In this document: positions 1-8,016 of the stretch, piece by piece | Layout of the letters: every line of letters starts with the position of its first letter | How positions within the stretch are numbered: the stretch's first letter is position 1 | From: Sporosarcina sp. Marseille-Q4943 | Lineage (GTDB): Bacteria > Bacillota > Bacilli > Bacillales_A > Planococcaceae | Length of the DNA stretch: 64,000 nt | Assembly (NCBI RefSeq): GCF_943736995.1 | Contig: NZ_OX031157.1 | Location: forward strand, 1,647,001-1,711,000 | Direction: 5' to 3' | Notes under the pieces: generated by a model | The model's input: only the letters and a program-made list of their open reading frames with translations | What the model was told of the DNA's origin: nothing | The model's database searches: none | Program-made: the position numbers and the translations under genes

Positions 1-1304
1 TCGTCTATGACAATAAAACCGAGGAGCTCGCCTCCTACGGACAATCGATTTTGACAGATATCGAGCAGGATCAGAGGAATTCCCGCTCCCTCTTAAAATC
101 ATACGGATATGTATTGGAGGGCCGGGATATCCAATACTCCTTATTCGACGAAAAGTCGGCCATCATTTATTCGACCGGACTTGAGACGCCTTTGATTGAA
201 CTCAATGAGGAAGAGTGGCGGGCATTGCAAAGCGGAAAAACGATCACCGTGAAACAGGAATACAAACGATTCGAACAAGCAGTCACTTTCGTCCTCCTCC
301 CCTATTTCCACCGGAACCAGTTCGTCGGAGGGGTTTTATTAACATCGCCTATCAAAGGCTCACGCGAAGTCATTTCGCAGATGAACAGCTATTTGATCTA
401 CACAACGTTCATTGCGCTCGCGATCGCATTGCTCTTAAGCGGACTTCTATCGACATTCCACGGCAGGCGCATCAAGCGGCTACGATCTGCAACTGCGAAT
501 GTTGCGCAAGGCGATTATTCCGTTCGGATACCGACAGCAAGTGTCGATGAAGTAGGAGAGCTGGCAGGAGATTTCAACAAGATGGTTGAGAAACTCGAAG
601 CATCGGCAGTGGAAATCGAAAGCCTTGAAAACCGCCGCCGACAATTCATGGCGGACGTGTCGCATGAGCTCCGGACACCTCTCACGACAATCCGAGGCAT
701 CATCGAAGGATTGCGCAATGACATGATTTCTGATTCCGAAAAGGAGCGAGGCCTCCAGCTTGCAAGCAGTGAAACAGTGCGCCTCATCCGCCTCGTGAAT
801 GAAAATCTAGACTACGAAAAAATCCGCTCCAATCAAGTGACGCTTCACAAACAGGAGATTCAACTAAAGGAACTGTTTGGCATCATCCAGGACCAATTGG
901 AGGAAGCGGCAGCGGAACGCGGCGATAAAATCGTGGTGGAAGTCGCGGAGGAAGCTTCTGTCTTCGCTGACTACGATCGCCTCACCCAAGTATTGATTAA
1001 TATTGTGAAAAACAGCATCCAATTCACGCAAAACGGCATGATTTGGATAAGGGGCTATGCACAAGAGGAGAGCACAATCATTGAAATCGAAGATACAGGC
1101 ATCGGAATGGACCCTGATGAGATTGAGAAGATTTGGAGTCGGTTTTACAAGGCAATCGACTCACGGACGACGAATCCATATGGCGAGTTCGGATTAGGGT
1201 TATCGATCGTGAAACAACTGGTCACATTGCACGGCGGAACGATAACTGTTGAGAGTGTGAAAGGCGAAGGGACAAAATTCCGTATTGAGCTGCCGAATGG
1301 ATGA
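1..1304 (+). CDS. Sensor histidine kinase, 5' end missing
   Basis: The frame is open from base 3, so the gene starts upstream of the window. The visible protein has part of an extracellular sensor region, a membrane segment (about residues 115-135 counted from base 51), a HAMP linker, a HisKA domain with the H-box DVSHELRTPLTT, and an HATPase_c domain with N, G1 (DTGIGM) and G2 (GLGLSI) boxes. It is an OmpR-partner type two-component kinase of the membrane. The cognate regulator presumably lies upstream. The family is certain; the signal sensed is unknown. Confidence 0.9.
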   Translation, partial: VYDNKTEELASYGQSILTDIEQDQRNSRSLLKSYGYVLEGRDIQYSLFDEKSAIIYSTGLETPLIELNEEEWRALQSGKTITVKQEYKRFEQAVTFVLLPYFHRNQFVGGVLLTSPIKGSREVISQMNSYLIYTTFIALAIALLLSGLLSTFHGRRIKRLRSATANVAQGDYSVRIPTASVDEVGELAGDFNKMVEKLEASAVEIESLENRRRQFMADVSHELRTPLTTIRGIIEGLRNDMISDSEKERGLQLASSETVRLIRLVNENLDYEKIRSNQVTLHKQEIQLKELFGIIQDQLEEAAAERGDKIVVEVAEEASVFADYDRLTQVLINIVKNSIQFTQNGMIWIRGYAQEESTIIEIEDTGIGMDPDEIEKIWSRFYKAIDSRTTNPYGEFGLGLSIVKQLVTLHGGTITVESVKGEGTKFRIELPNG

Positions 1305-1354
1305 GCTGTTGTGGCAGGAGTGATGGAATTCGATTCTATGAAGGAACCGTCGCT

Positions 1355-1452
1355 GAATTAATTGAGCCCTTGTGCAATTGAATGAGCCCTTGCGTAATTA
1401 AATGAGTCCTTCCACGTTTAATTGAGCCTTTCGGCAATTAAATGAGCCTTCA
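1355..1452. repeat. Phased array, 20-bp period, five units
   Basis: The word TGAGCCCTT (allowing single changes) recurs with its G at 1364, 1384, 1404, 1424 and 1444, an exact 20-bp period. Flanking AATTA is also kept, and about five bases between units vary. The array lies between the kinase stop codon and its terminator. It codes for nothing convincing. It is one of a set of similar arrays in this window. Confidence 0.85.
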
Positions 1453-1461
1453 TTAAATACG

Positions 1462-1506
1462 AAAAAGGTCTGTTAATCGGTTCCAAACCGGCTACCAGAC
1501 CTTTTT
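1462..1506. terminator. Bidirectional rho-independent terminator
   Basis: AAAAAGGTCTG pairs with CAGACCTTTTT around a CGGTT/AACCG inner stem. A and T runs on both sides allow it to work in either direction, ending the kinase transcript. Confidence 0.8.
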
Positions 1507-1598
1507 ATTCTTCCAAACAAGTTCCCCCCAAGTTTTTCATATTCTATGAAGGCAAGAAACTTTTGCTATGGTACGATACACGGAAACAATCTTGCTGT

Positions 1599-2157
1599 AT
1601 GAATATAGGTGTCCTATTGAATTTTATCGCTTGGATCATCGTTGCTTGCGAAATCGGATTTTGGGTTGTCATTGCAGCAGGACTTGTCACAAGATATATT
1701 TTCAATAAAAAACAGCTAGGATTTTTTTCTAGCCTTAACACCAGTCATTGAGCTGCTATTGCTCATCGTCACAGCGAATGATCTTTACAACGGCGCCACT
1801 GCCACGCAGGTCCATGGAATTGCCGCCATCTATCTCGGTGTATCCATCGCTTTCGGAAAAAGTATGATCCGCTGGGCGGACGAGAGATTTCTGTATTATG
1901 TCAATAAACAAGGCACGAAACCTGTCCGAAAACATGGGCTCGCCTATGCGAAACACTCGATAAAAGGCTCGTTGCAGCATGTGCTCGCATTCATCATCGG
2001 CGGTTCTTTCCTTTTCCTGATGATTTACCTGATCGATGATCCTTCCAAAACAGAAGCAATATCCGGCATGTTGAAAGTTTGGGCGCTCGTCCTTGGAATC
2101 GATTTTGCCATCTCAGTCTCCTACTTCATCTGGCCACGTCCGCAAAAAACAGTATGA
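1599..2157 (+). pseudogene. Integral membrane protein gene with a frameshift in a T7 run
   Basis: Two overlapping pieces read as one protein if a single T is removed from the seven-T run near 1722-1728. The first piece (MNIGVLLNFIAWIIV...) then continues GFFLALTPVIELLLLIVTAND into the second, which has further hydrophobic segments and ends PRPQKTV. The joined protein would be about 185 residues with four or five membrane helices. No known family was recognised with confidence. The shift may be a true mutation, phase variation, polymerase slippage or a sequencing error. No good ribosome binding site is seen before the start. Confidence 0.6.
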
Positions 2158-2188
2158 TCGAAAAAAAGCCGGTCTCATTTTAATAACG

Positions 2189-2208
2189 GGTTCGGTTGAT
2201 GGGGAGAA
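2189..2208 (+). repeat. 20-bp inverted repeat, left copy
   Basis: GGTTCGGTTGATGGGGAGAA is repeated exactly in inverse orientation at 4813-4832. The pair brackets the lipoprotein gene and the IS element. It may mark the borders of an older mobile segment. Confidence 0.75.
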
Positions 2209-2230
2209 AACAACAAAAAACACAGCATTT

Positions 2231-2269
2231 GGGGACACAATTCGCATATGAATTGGTGTCCCCGTTTTT
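2231..2269 (+). terminator. Terminator-like hairpin
   Basis: GGGGACACAATTC pairs with GAATTGGTGTCCCC with one mismatch, followed by GTTTTTGTT. It lies behind the frameshifted membrane gene and could end its transcript. Confidence 0.6.
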
Positions 2270-2327
2270 GTTGTTATATCAACATTTAGGTTATTTATAT
2301 TGACGAACTGGTACCACAATTGGCACA

Positions 2328-2371
2328 GGAATTAGCAACAGCACATAAATTTATGTGCCTTTGTTAATTCC
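2328..2371. repeat. 44-bp near-perfect palindrome
   Basis: The centre GCACATAAATTTATGTGC (2341-2358) is a perfect 18-bp palindrome. It is extended by GGAATTAGCAACA on the left and TTTGTTAATTCC on the right, which are also complementary. There is no T run, so it is not a normal terminator. It may be an end or recombination structure of a mobile segment, or a protein-binding site. Confidence 0.6.
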
Positions 2372-2583
2372 GTTGTTAAAACACTTGCTAATTGGATATT
2401 GGATAGAAAAAAATGGAAGGTAAATGAGGAATCTGTGCTAACATAAATTAAAGATTGCGAAATGATGGTCTTGAACTAACGGAGCAAGTTTGTTCAATCA
2501 GAAGAAACGGAAATTGATGTAAAACGTAAAATTGCAACAGTCACGGGAACCTATGAGGAATGACACAAAAGGGGATGGGATTT

Positions 2584-3147
2584 TTGAAACGACAACATGT
2601 TTCGCTTATTAAACTCTTGGTCATAATGACCGTTGCGCTCCTGCTGACGGGATGTAGCAAGACAAGTACGGATATCGATGAGTACCTGAACACGGGCACC
2701 GCAATGGATGCGGAAGCAAAAGACGTGATGCCCGTTCTTGACGAGTTGCCAACATACAGGGACATCGACTACCGACATACGCAAAAAAAGATGTTCCTCT
2801 TCGAAGCCAACTCGGTAGTGCTTGTGGTCGAATATGACACGCAAACCTATGAAAGCGAAAAAGGGAAACTCGCAGAAGACTTCGCAATCTCCAAACCGGA
2901 AGCCACGTCTGAAACGACCGATGATACGAGTCGCCCGAATGTTGAGTTCTCGCTCAACAGCTATGTGTTCCGAGTGTTGGAAGGAAACGGCTATCCGAAA
3001 TCCTTTGGGATGATTGGCACATCCGATGAACACCAACGCATCGCGTATTTGTACTTCTATGATTCTGATTTGGACAAAATCGGTGAACCAGATGACAGAA
3101 ACCGCATGTCAAGATTTGTGAAAAGCTATTTCGACTATGATTTCTGA
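2584..3147 (+). CDS. Putative lipoprotein, function unknown
   Basis: The protein of about 187 residues begins with a positive n-region and hydrophobic stretch ending in the lipobox LLTGC, so it should be lipid-anchored on the outer face of the membrane. The rest is acidic and soluble, and no known domain was recognised. The TTG start at 2584 has AAAGGGG nine bases upstream; the ATG codons at 2560 and 2575 have poorly placed ribosome binding sites. Its terminator hairpin has been split by the downstream insertion sequence. Confidence 0.65.
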   Translation: MKRQHVSLIKLLVIMTVALLLTGCSKTSTDIDEYLNTGTAMDAEAKDVMPVLDELPTYRDIDYRHTQKKMFLFEANSVVLVVEYDTQTYESEKGKLAEDFAISKPEATSETTDDTSRPNVEFSLNSYVFRVLEGNGYPKSFGMIGTSDEHQRIAYLYFYDSDLDKIGEPDDRNRMSRFVKSYFDYDF

Positions 3148-3236
3148 TGTCTGATTGCTTGTTTTTCTATTTCTATGTACTTCCCAAGAGGTAATTCACC
3201 TGCTTTAGTTCAATAAGGATAGTAAAATATTGCTAC

Positions 3237-3249
3237 AAAAAACGCTCAG
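3237..3249 (+). terminator. Left half of a terminator split by the IS
   Basis: A6-CGCTCAG here pairs with CTGAGCG-T5 at 4712-4723. With the IS and one target copy removed, the site is A6-CGCTCAG-ATTT-CTGAGCG-T5, a complete hairpin with an ATTT loop just behind the lipoprotein gene. Confidence 0.7.
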
Positions 3250-3288
3250 ATTTTGAAGTGACCCCAAAAAGTTGGACAGTGTATTTAT

Positions 3289-4083
3289 TTAAGCTGCGCG
3301 TTGGGCAAGAGTCCGGTATTGTACAGGGCTCTTGCCTTTTAATTTAGACTTGATACGCTTGTCATTATAGTAATTCATATATTCTTCAAGTTCTTTTTTA
3401 AAATGATCAACACTTTCAAATTCATTTAAATAAAGAAATTCAGACTTCAAGATCCCGAAGAAGTTCTCAATCACAGCGTTGTCATAACAGTTTCCCTTAC
3501 GGGACATACTCTGTGTTATTCCGTTTTTTTTCAAGGCATGGCGATACTGTTTCATTTGGTAATGCCATCCCTGGTCTGAATGAAGAATCAGTTCATCCTC
3601 ATCCGTCAATCGCTCAAAAGACTTCTCTAACATATCTGATACCAGTGAGTAAGTTGGCCTGGAACCCAGAGTGTATGTGATGATTTCACCATTAAATAAA
3701 TCAAGAATAGGAGATAGATAGAGCTTCTCACTGAATAACTTAAACTCTGTAATATCTGTTACCCATTTTTGATTTGGCTTATCGGAATTGAAATCACGAT
3801 CTAACACATTTGGTGCTATCTTCCCAACCTGCCCTTTATATGAACGATATTTCTTCATACGGACAACACATTTCAAACCTAATTCCTTCATTAATCGCTG
3901 CACTTTTTTATGATTCACATTATATCCTTTGTTTTCTAATTCGTCCTTGATACGACGATAGCCGTAACGGCCTTTGTGTTCATGATATATTGACTGTATC
4001 ATTTCCTTTAACTCCGCATCCTTGTCAGGACGATTGAATTGATCAATCCAGTAATAATAGGTGCTGCGGGGTATACCAGCCAA
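3289..4083 (-). CDS. IS150-type transposase OrfB (catalytic part)
   Basis: This is the DDE integrase-fold half of an IS3 transposase. The HTH_21-like start (AGIPRSTYYYW) is followed by the rve core with the first Asp in WVTDITEF, the second in LHSDQGWHY and the Glu in VIENFFG. The frame stays open upstream of the ATG at 4083 into the end of OrfA (reading KQDKAKVIYELR), so it is normally made as an OrfAB fusion by -1 frameshifting. Length and motifs are complete. Confidence 0.95.
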   Translation of the reverse strand: MAGIPRSTYYYWIDQFNRPDKDAELKEMIQSIYHEHKGRYGYRRIKDELENKGYNVNHKKVQRLMKELGLKCVVRMKKYRSYKGQVGKIAPNVLDRDFNSDKPNQKWVTDITEFKLFSEKLYLSPILDLFNGEIITYTLGSRPTYSLVSDMLEKSFERLTDEDELILHSDQGWHYQMKQYRHALKKNGITQSMSRKGNCYDNAVIENFFGILKSEFLYLNEFESVDHFKKELEEYMNYYNDKRIKSKLKGKSPVQYRTLAQRAA

Positions 4084-4127
4084 CTTTATAAGTGCTTTAA
4101 CCGGGAATTTTAGCCTTAGTTCATAGA

Positions 4128-4652
4128 TTACTTTCGCTTTATCTTGTTTGGTGATTTTCCCTTGTTCTGAACTAAGGCATTCAACTTTTTTAGATACTCA
4201 TTCTCCATACGTAATTGTGCCACTTCGGCATGTAAAGATGCGACAGTATCATCTTTTGGAGACTCGTTATTTCGTTTCTCTTGGGATTCTTTTTTCATGG
4301 ATGGACGCCCCTTTTTCTTAGAAGTGAGGGCGTCTATTCCACCTTTTTCAAAAAGGATCCTCCAAGCTCTTATCGTTGCTGGAGAGGAAATGTTGAAAAT
4401 CACAGCTGTTTCATTTGGTGACGTCCCATTATCACTCATGTAATTAAGTACATCCAGTTTAAACTGTAAGGAGTAATTTGTGTAGCTTTTCTTTATTAAA
4501 CCATCTATCCCATGAGCTTGATATTGCTTTACCCAGTTCATCACTACGCTTACAGGTGTTCTAATTGACCTTTCAATTGAAATATAACTTTCTCCGCCTT
4601 CCAAATACCGATTAACAGCAGCTAGTTTATATTCAAGCGTATATTTTGCCAT
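4128..4652 (-). CDS. IS150-type transposase OrfA
   Basis: The 174-residue protein has two helix-turn-helix segments (about residues 5-50 and 60-110) for end binding and a leucine-zipper-like tail (HAEVAQLRMENEYLKKL) for multimerisation. The heptamer GGGAAAA (plus-strand 4155-4161) falls in X-XXY-YYZ register near the end of OrfA, giving -1 slippage into OrfB. Confidence 0.93.
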   Translation of the reverse strand: MAKYTLEYKLAAVNRYLEGGESYISIERSIRTPVSVVMNWVKQYQAHGIDGLIKKSYTNYSLQFKLDVLNYMSDNGTSPNETAVIFNISSPATIRAWRILFEKGGIDALTSKKKGRPSMKKESQEKRNNESPKDDTVASLHAEVAQLRMENEYLKKLNALVQNKGKSPNKIKRK

Positions 4653-4711
4653 AGTAAAACTGCACCTCCAATTGTTAGAATGTGTCCAACAATTGGGGGG
4701 CAGTTCAATTT

Positions 4712-4723
4712 CTGAGCGTTTTT
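4712..4723 (+). terminator. Right half of the terminator split by the IS
   Basis: CTGAGCG followed by five T is the distal arm of the hairpin whose proximal arm is at 3237-3249. Target duplication ATTT lies directly before it. Confidence 0.7.
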
Positions 4724-4812
4724 ACTTGTTATTTATATAGCTTTTTCACTGTTAAAATATATGCTGATTAACTTGTTATTTACGTTGTTATTTACGTTGT
4801 TAATTACATTCT

Positions 4813-4832
4813 TCTCCCCATCAACCGAACCT
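4813..4832 (-). repeat. 20-bp inverted repeat, right copy
   Basis: Exact inverse complement of 2189-2208. Just before it are two direct copies of the 12-mer TGTTATTTACGT. Nothing coding is seen between the IS and mhqD. Confidence 0.75.
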
Positions 4833-4869
4833 GTTACCATTTTAAGGAGCGGATTTTCCATATTATCTT

Positions 4870-5475
4870 TTACAAGTTTTTACGATACCATTCCGTAGCC
4901 GCTTCCACTTCCGTCCGCGTCAACGAATGTCCATTCATTTCCCAATGGACTTCTGTCGACGCACCAGCTGCCGTCAGTAGTTCCTGCAGCTCCGTCGTCT
5001 CCTGCGCCGGACAGATCGGATCATTCTTCCCTGCTGCAATGAACACTGGAATTCCTGCTAAATTAGGAAGTTCAATTCCTCGCCTTGGCACCATAGGATG
5101 ATGCAGAACGGCACCCTTCAACGAATCAGCATAATGGAACAATAGGCTCGCCGCAATATTTGCGCCGTTCGAATAACCGACAGCGACAATATTCGACCTG
5201 TCAAACCCATGCTCTTCCGCCGCCTCATCGAGAAACGCGTGCAATTCTTGCGTACGGAAGACAAGATCCTCCTCGTCGAAAACACCTTCCGCGAGTCTTC
5301 GGAAAAATCGCGGCATCCCATTTTCCAGCACATTCCCCCGCACACTTAGTACGGAAGCTTCCGGGTCAATCAATCCCGCGAGCGGCAATAAATCCTGCTC
5401 CGTCCCGCCTGTTCCATGCAATAAAAGAAGCGTCGGTTTAGATGGATCGGCTCCTTGCTTGAAAATATGTTTCAT
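4870..5475 (-). CDS. mhqD: MhqD-type carboxylesterase/hydrolase
   Basis: The 201-residue alpha/beta hydrolase has the oxyanion segment LLLHGTGGTEQDL, the nucleophile elbow GYSNGA, the acid in GKNDP and the catalytic His in NGHSLT. It matches Bacillus MhqD (YodD) over its length, including ENGMPRFFRRLAEGVFDEEDL. In B. subtilis MhqD belongs to the MhqR regulon induced by quinones and other electrophiles. The ATG follows GGGGGAG. An MhqR-like operator lies about 95 bp upstream. The exact substrate is not known. Confidence 0.85.
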   Translation of the reverse strand: MKHIFKQGADPSKPTLLLLHGTGGTEQDLLPLAGLIDPEASVLSVRGNVLENGMPRFFRRLAEGVFDEEDLVFRTQELHAFLDEAAEEHGFDRSNIVAVGYSNGANIAASLLFHYADSLKGAVLHHPMVPRRGIELPNLAGIPVFIAAGKNDPICPAQETTELQELLTAAGASTEVHWEMNGHSLTRTEVEAATEWYRKNL

Positions 5476-5568
5476 ATGCTCTCCCCCTCAATTACATCCG
5501 GAAACGGACTCAATCATTTTAAAGTCGCAACCCAAGTCGTTCTGAATTTTATCTATCTCAAATAAATA

Positions 5569-5586
5569 TATCTTGAATTCAAGGTA
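5569..5586. promoter_or_regulatory. Probable MhqR operator
   Basis: TATCTTGAATTCAAGGTA is a dyad around CTTGAATTCAAG and closely resembles the inverted repeat reported for B. subtilis MhqR (TATCTcgaATTCgAGATA). It is placed in the promoter region of mhqD. No mhqR gene is in the window. Confidence 0.55.
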
Positions 5587-5624
5587 ATGATATCAGAACT
5601 CAATTTGGTTGTCAAAAAGGAAGT

Positions 5625-6821
5625 TCACTCAAAGTTCGAGCATCGCCAATAATGGTAGGCGATCGCCTCTGACATGAAGGCGAGTCCCCTGCTCTCGACT
5701 TGCAGGATAGGCTGCCACGCCTCTCCTCTCCCTTTCATCAAATAGATTTCGTGATGGGGAGACGGATCGAAGAAGCCCGACATATCAAATGTGCCATGCC
5801 GTCTGAAAACGGCATTCACTTCATAGTCAATTTTCGGTGCCGTCGTCAACGGATTGCCGACCGAATGCTCTAGCAGAAAACCGCTCTCCCCTTTTTTATG
5901 GTCGGTTCTCTTCAGCGTAATACCGTCCGCGGATGCCCTCGCTTTTTCCCTAAATCGCTTTAGATGATCGTATGCGATGGTTGGACCCACTTCTTTCGAG
6001 AAGGTCATCGGTTCACCACTTTCGTCATAGGCAAGCTCAATATCGACACGCGTCCGGAAGCCTTCCCCGTTCGGATCGTATCCCCGTCCGTCCCCTTTGA
6101 AATAATGATTCGGCGACAGCAGGTTTGGGTTTCGAATCCACTGATCCTTCAAAAACGTCGTGTAGCGGAACTTCCATCGATCGACATTATCGATTTCCCG
6201 CTCTCGTTCATTGATCGGTCTAAGCATCTCGCTAGGCTTCCCGATCGATTTGATTGTCGTAAACGTTTCAACAGCCGATTCAGACGTGGATGTAGCTGGA
6301 TTTAACATACCAAACAAATTGGATACCGCCGATTTCACCGACGTCAACAGCTCCTCGGATTTTTTCAACGGGCGTCTGGAACGGATCGTATAGACGTAAG
6401 ACTGATCGACGTCAATATCACGGTCAATGAATCTGTTCGTATCGACTTTTGCCATGAATTCCCCGTTTCGGTAAATTTCATATTCCGTAACGTCTTTAAT
6501 TTCCTCCCAAGATAGCGCGATTTGCGTCCTTGCGACAATCGTCGTCATGACAAGCGATTGTAATGGGTTTTCGACATTTTTCTCTTCGGCAAAGGCCGAT
6601 GTCTGCATGGCGATCACATCGACGACTTGATTGTTTTCCACACGCTCAATTATATAGTGATAGAGTTTTCCATGTTTGAAGTCCCCGTCCTGGAATTCCG
6701 GAACGGATCCTTCATACAAATGCTTGCCGTCCTTGTACACATTATAAAATCCACCGACATCATTCCATATGAATGAAATCAGGTCATGTTCATGCTTCAC
6801 TGATTTAATTTCAAATAGCAT
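5625..6821 (-). CDS. DUF3238 domain protein with fibronectin-like N-terminus
   Basis: The protein of about 398 residues begins with two fibronectin type III-like segments (SFIWNDVGGFYNVYKDG, and LSWEEIKDVTEYEIYRNG near residue 110). The C-terminal half matches DUF3238 (GDGRGYDPNGEGFRTRVDIE, then the YDHLKRF region). No signal peptide or membrane helix is obvious. GGAGG lies eight bases before the ATG at 6821; the GTG nine bases further upstream has no room for a ribosome binding site. The function of DUF3238 is unknown. Confidence 0.7.
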   Translation of the reverse strand: MLFEIKSVKHEHDLISFIWNDVGGFYNVYKDGKHLYEGSVPEFQDGDFKHGKLYHYIIERVENNQVVDVIAMQTSAFAEEKNVENPLQSLVMTTIVARTQIALSWEEIKDVTEYEIYRNGEFMAKVDTNRFIDRDIDVDQSYVYTIRSRRPLKKSEELLTSVKSAVSNLFGMLNPATSTSESAVETFTTIKSIGKPSEMLRPINEREREIDNVDRWKFRYTTFLKDQWIRNPNLLSPNHYFKGDGRGYDPNGEGFRTRVDIELAYDESGEPMTFSKEVGPTIAYDHLKRFREKARASADGITLKRTDHKKGESGFLLEHSVGNPLTTAPKIDYEVNAVFRRHGTFDMSGFFDPSPHHEIYLMKGRGEAWQPILQVESRGLAFMSEAIAYHYWRCSNFE

Positions 6822-6990
6822 ACGGACCACCTCCTGCTTTCATTTTGCTGCATTGACAGACCACCTAAACATTGAACGGCTTTTTATTGTCAATGCCCTT
6901 GTTGCGGGATGGTGAAACAATGTGGCCTCCACTTCCAAAGCATTTTTTGGCGCGGGAAGAAAGTCCCTTTTTGGTGAAAAATTTGTTTAT

Positions 6991-7045
6991 TCAATGGATA
7001 ACTTCGTGAATTCAATAGATAACTCCCGGGATTCGATAGATAACA
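6991..7045. repeat. Phased array, 21-bp period, three units
   Basis: TCAATGGATAAC, TCAATAGATAAC and TCGATAGATAAC start at 6991, 7012 and 7033, an exact 21-bp spacing with variable bases between. The array lies between the 3' end of the phosphatase gene and the promoter region of the DUF3238 gene. The rest of 6830-7107 holds nothing recognisable. Confidence 0.75.
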
Positions 7046-7107
7046 TCCGGATGGCATAAAAAATCCCTCCGCATCTTCACGAAAGGATCAATCCAATAGC
7101 TTATACT

Positions 7108-7659
7108 TCACTGCAACGCTTCTTCCTTCCAAATTCGCTCCACTTGCGCACCGTCCTCTGTCACACGGACACGATAGACATCGGGATTCGTCAACGCCTG
7201 CCATTCCGGGAAACCGATCCGCTCATCATAACATCTCAACAGGAGCGTCATCAGATTCCCATGTGTCACGAGAACAGTTCGCGAACCGTCCGGCAGCTCA
7301 TCCACCACTTTACAAACTCGCTCCATCGCTTCGTATGAAGATTCACCGCCTTCGTATTTCAAATGGATATCGAGAAAAGAGTCTTCCAGTTTCAGCAGCC
7401 AATCTTCAAATGAATGCGAGCTTAACGTCCGTTCTGCCAGCCGACTATCCTCTTCAAAATACATCCCTTTCTTATCAGCAATCGGATCCGCAGTCCTCCG
7501 CGCCCGGACGAAAGGACTCGTTATGATCCGGTCCACTTTCAGATCCGCAAAAAAATCCGCTAGCTTTCCAGCCTGAACAATCCCTTCAGTCGTCAAATCC
7601 GCGTGCGGCGATTGTCCTTCGGCTGCACAATGACGGACAATGTAAATGATCTTATCCAA
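7108..7659 (-). CDS. Histidine phosphatase family protein
   Basis: The protein of about 183 residues is of the phosphoglycerate mutase-like branch. The phosphate-accepting His is in YIVRHCAAEG (RHC in place of the usual RHG), the supporting Arg in TSPFVRARRTA, the Glu in GESSYEAMERV and the second His in LVTHGNLM. The substrate is unknown. GGAGG lies eight bases before a TTG at 7659 that fits the family start better than the ATG at 7674. Confidence 0.85.
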   Translation of the reverse strand: MDKIIYIVRHCAAEGQSPHADLTTEGIVQAGKLADFFADLKVDRIITSPFVRARRTADPIADKKGMYFEEDSRLAERTLSSHSFEDWLLKLEDSFLDIHLKYEGGESSYEAMERVCKVVDELPDGSRTVLVTHGNLMTLLLRCYDERIGFPEWQALTNPDVYRVRVTEDGAQVERIWKEEALQ

Positions 7660-7746
7660 TTCGAACACCTCCATTCCTGTTTTTCCCTTGCGTGATTCAA
7701 AGAAAACATTGTTAGAGTTATCTCAATAATAACACTTCCGCTACAG

Positions 7747-7780
7747 GCATAAAAACCTCATTACAAGGGATCATAAAGTA
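7747..7780 (+). promoter_or_regulatory. Possible forespore sigma-G promoter of the SASP gene
   Basis: GCATAA (7747-7752) and CATAAAGTA (7772-7780) resemble the -35 and -10 elements of sigma-G/sigma-F promoters. The spacer of 19 is slightly long. The gene type supports forespore control. Confidence 0.4.
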
Positions 7781-7795
7781 ATGGAGGTAGATGAC

Positions 7796-7984
7796 ATGAA
7801 AGATGCAAAGAAATTCACTGAAGCTGGAACCGATATTGAAGAAGTGAAACAGCAAAATGCAAACTCGGGCCTGACCTACAATGAAGTGAAGGAAATTCTT
7901 GCCCGTACTGGCGGCAAAGGGACTGCGCAGTATAGCGACACGGACCCGGAACAAATTAGAAAAGCGAACGAGCCAATTGAATGA
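7796..7984 (+). CDS. Gamma-type small acid-soluble spore protein (probable)
   Basis: The small polar protein (62 residues) has the gamma-SASP type motif twice: TDIEEVKQQNANS and TDPEQIRKANE. SASPs of this kind are amino-acid stores of the forespore, cut by the GPR protease during germination. GGAGG lies eight bases before the ATG at 7796. The middle (LTYNEVKEILA) is less typical of SspE, so the subclass is uncertain. It forms its own unit and ends at a shared terminator. Confidence 0.7.
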   Translation: MKDAKKFTEAGTDIEEVKQQNANSGLTYNEVKEILARTGGKGTAQYSDTDPEQIRKANEPIE

Positions 7985-7987
7985 AAA

Positions 7988-8014
7988 AACCGGTTCCCGT
8001 AATCGGAACCGGCT
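7988..8014. terminator. Bidirectional terminator
   Basis: AACCGGTTCC pairs with GGAACCGG between the convergent SASP and hydrolase genes. Confidence 0.75.
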
Positions 8015-8016
8015 CT

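Larger units (their letters stand above)
2158..2583. other. Intergenic region with hairpins and a short gene remnant
   Basis: No complete gene is seen. It holds the inverted repeat, a terminator-like hairpin (2231-2269), a long palindrome (2328-2371), and a frame open from 2480 to the stop at 2561-2563 whose translation ends DVKRKIATVTGTYEE. That tail reads like the C-terminus of a real protein but has no start or upstream body, so it may be the remnant of a deleted gene. Confidence 0.35.
3254..4707 (-). mobile_element. IS3-family element of the IS150 group, about 1454 bp
   Basis: The ends are imperfect inverted repeats that both begin TGAA and contain CCCC, then GTTGGACA. ATTT flanks both sides (3250-3253 and 4708-4711), a 4-bp target duplication, within the 3-4 bp usual for IS3. 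OrfA and OrfB are on the minus strand with a canonical -1 slippery heptamer. Both frames look intact, so the copy may be active and recent. Confidence 0.9.
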
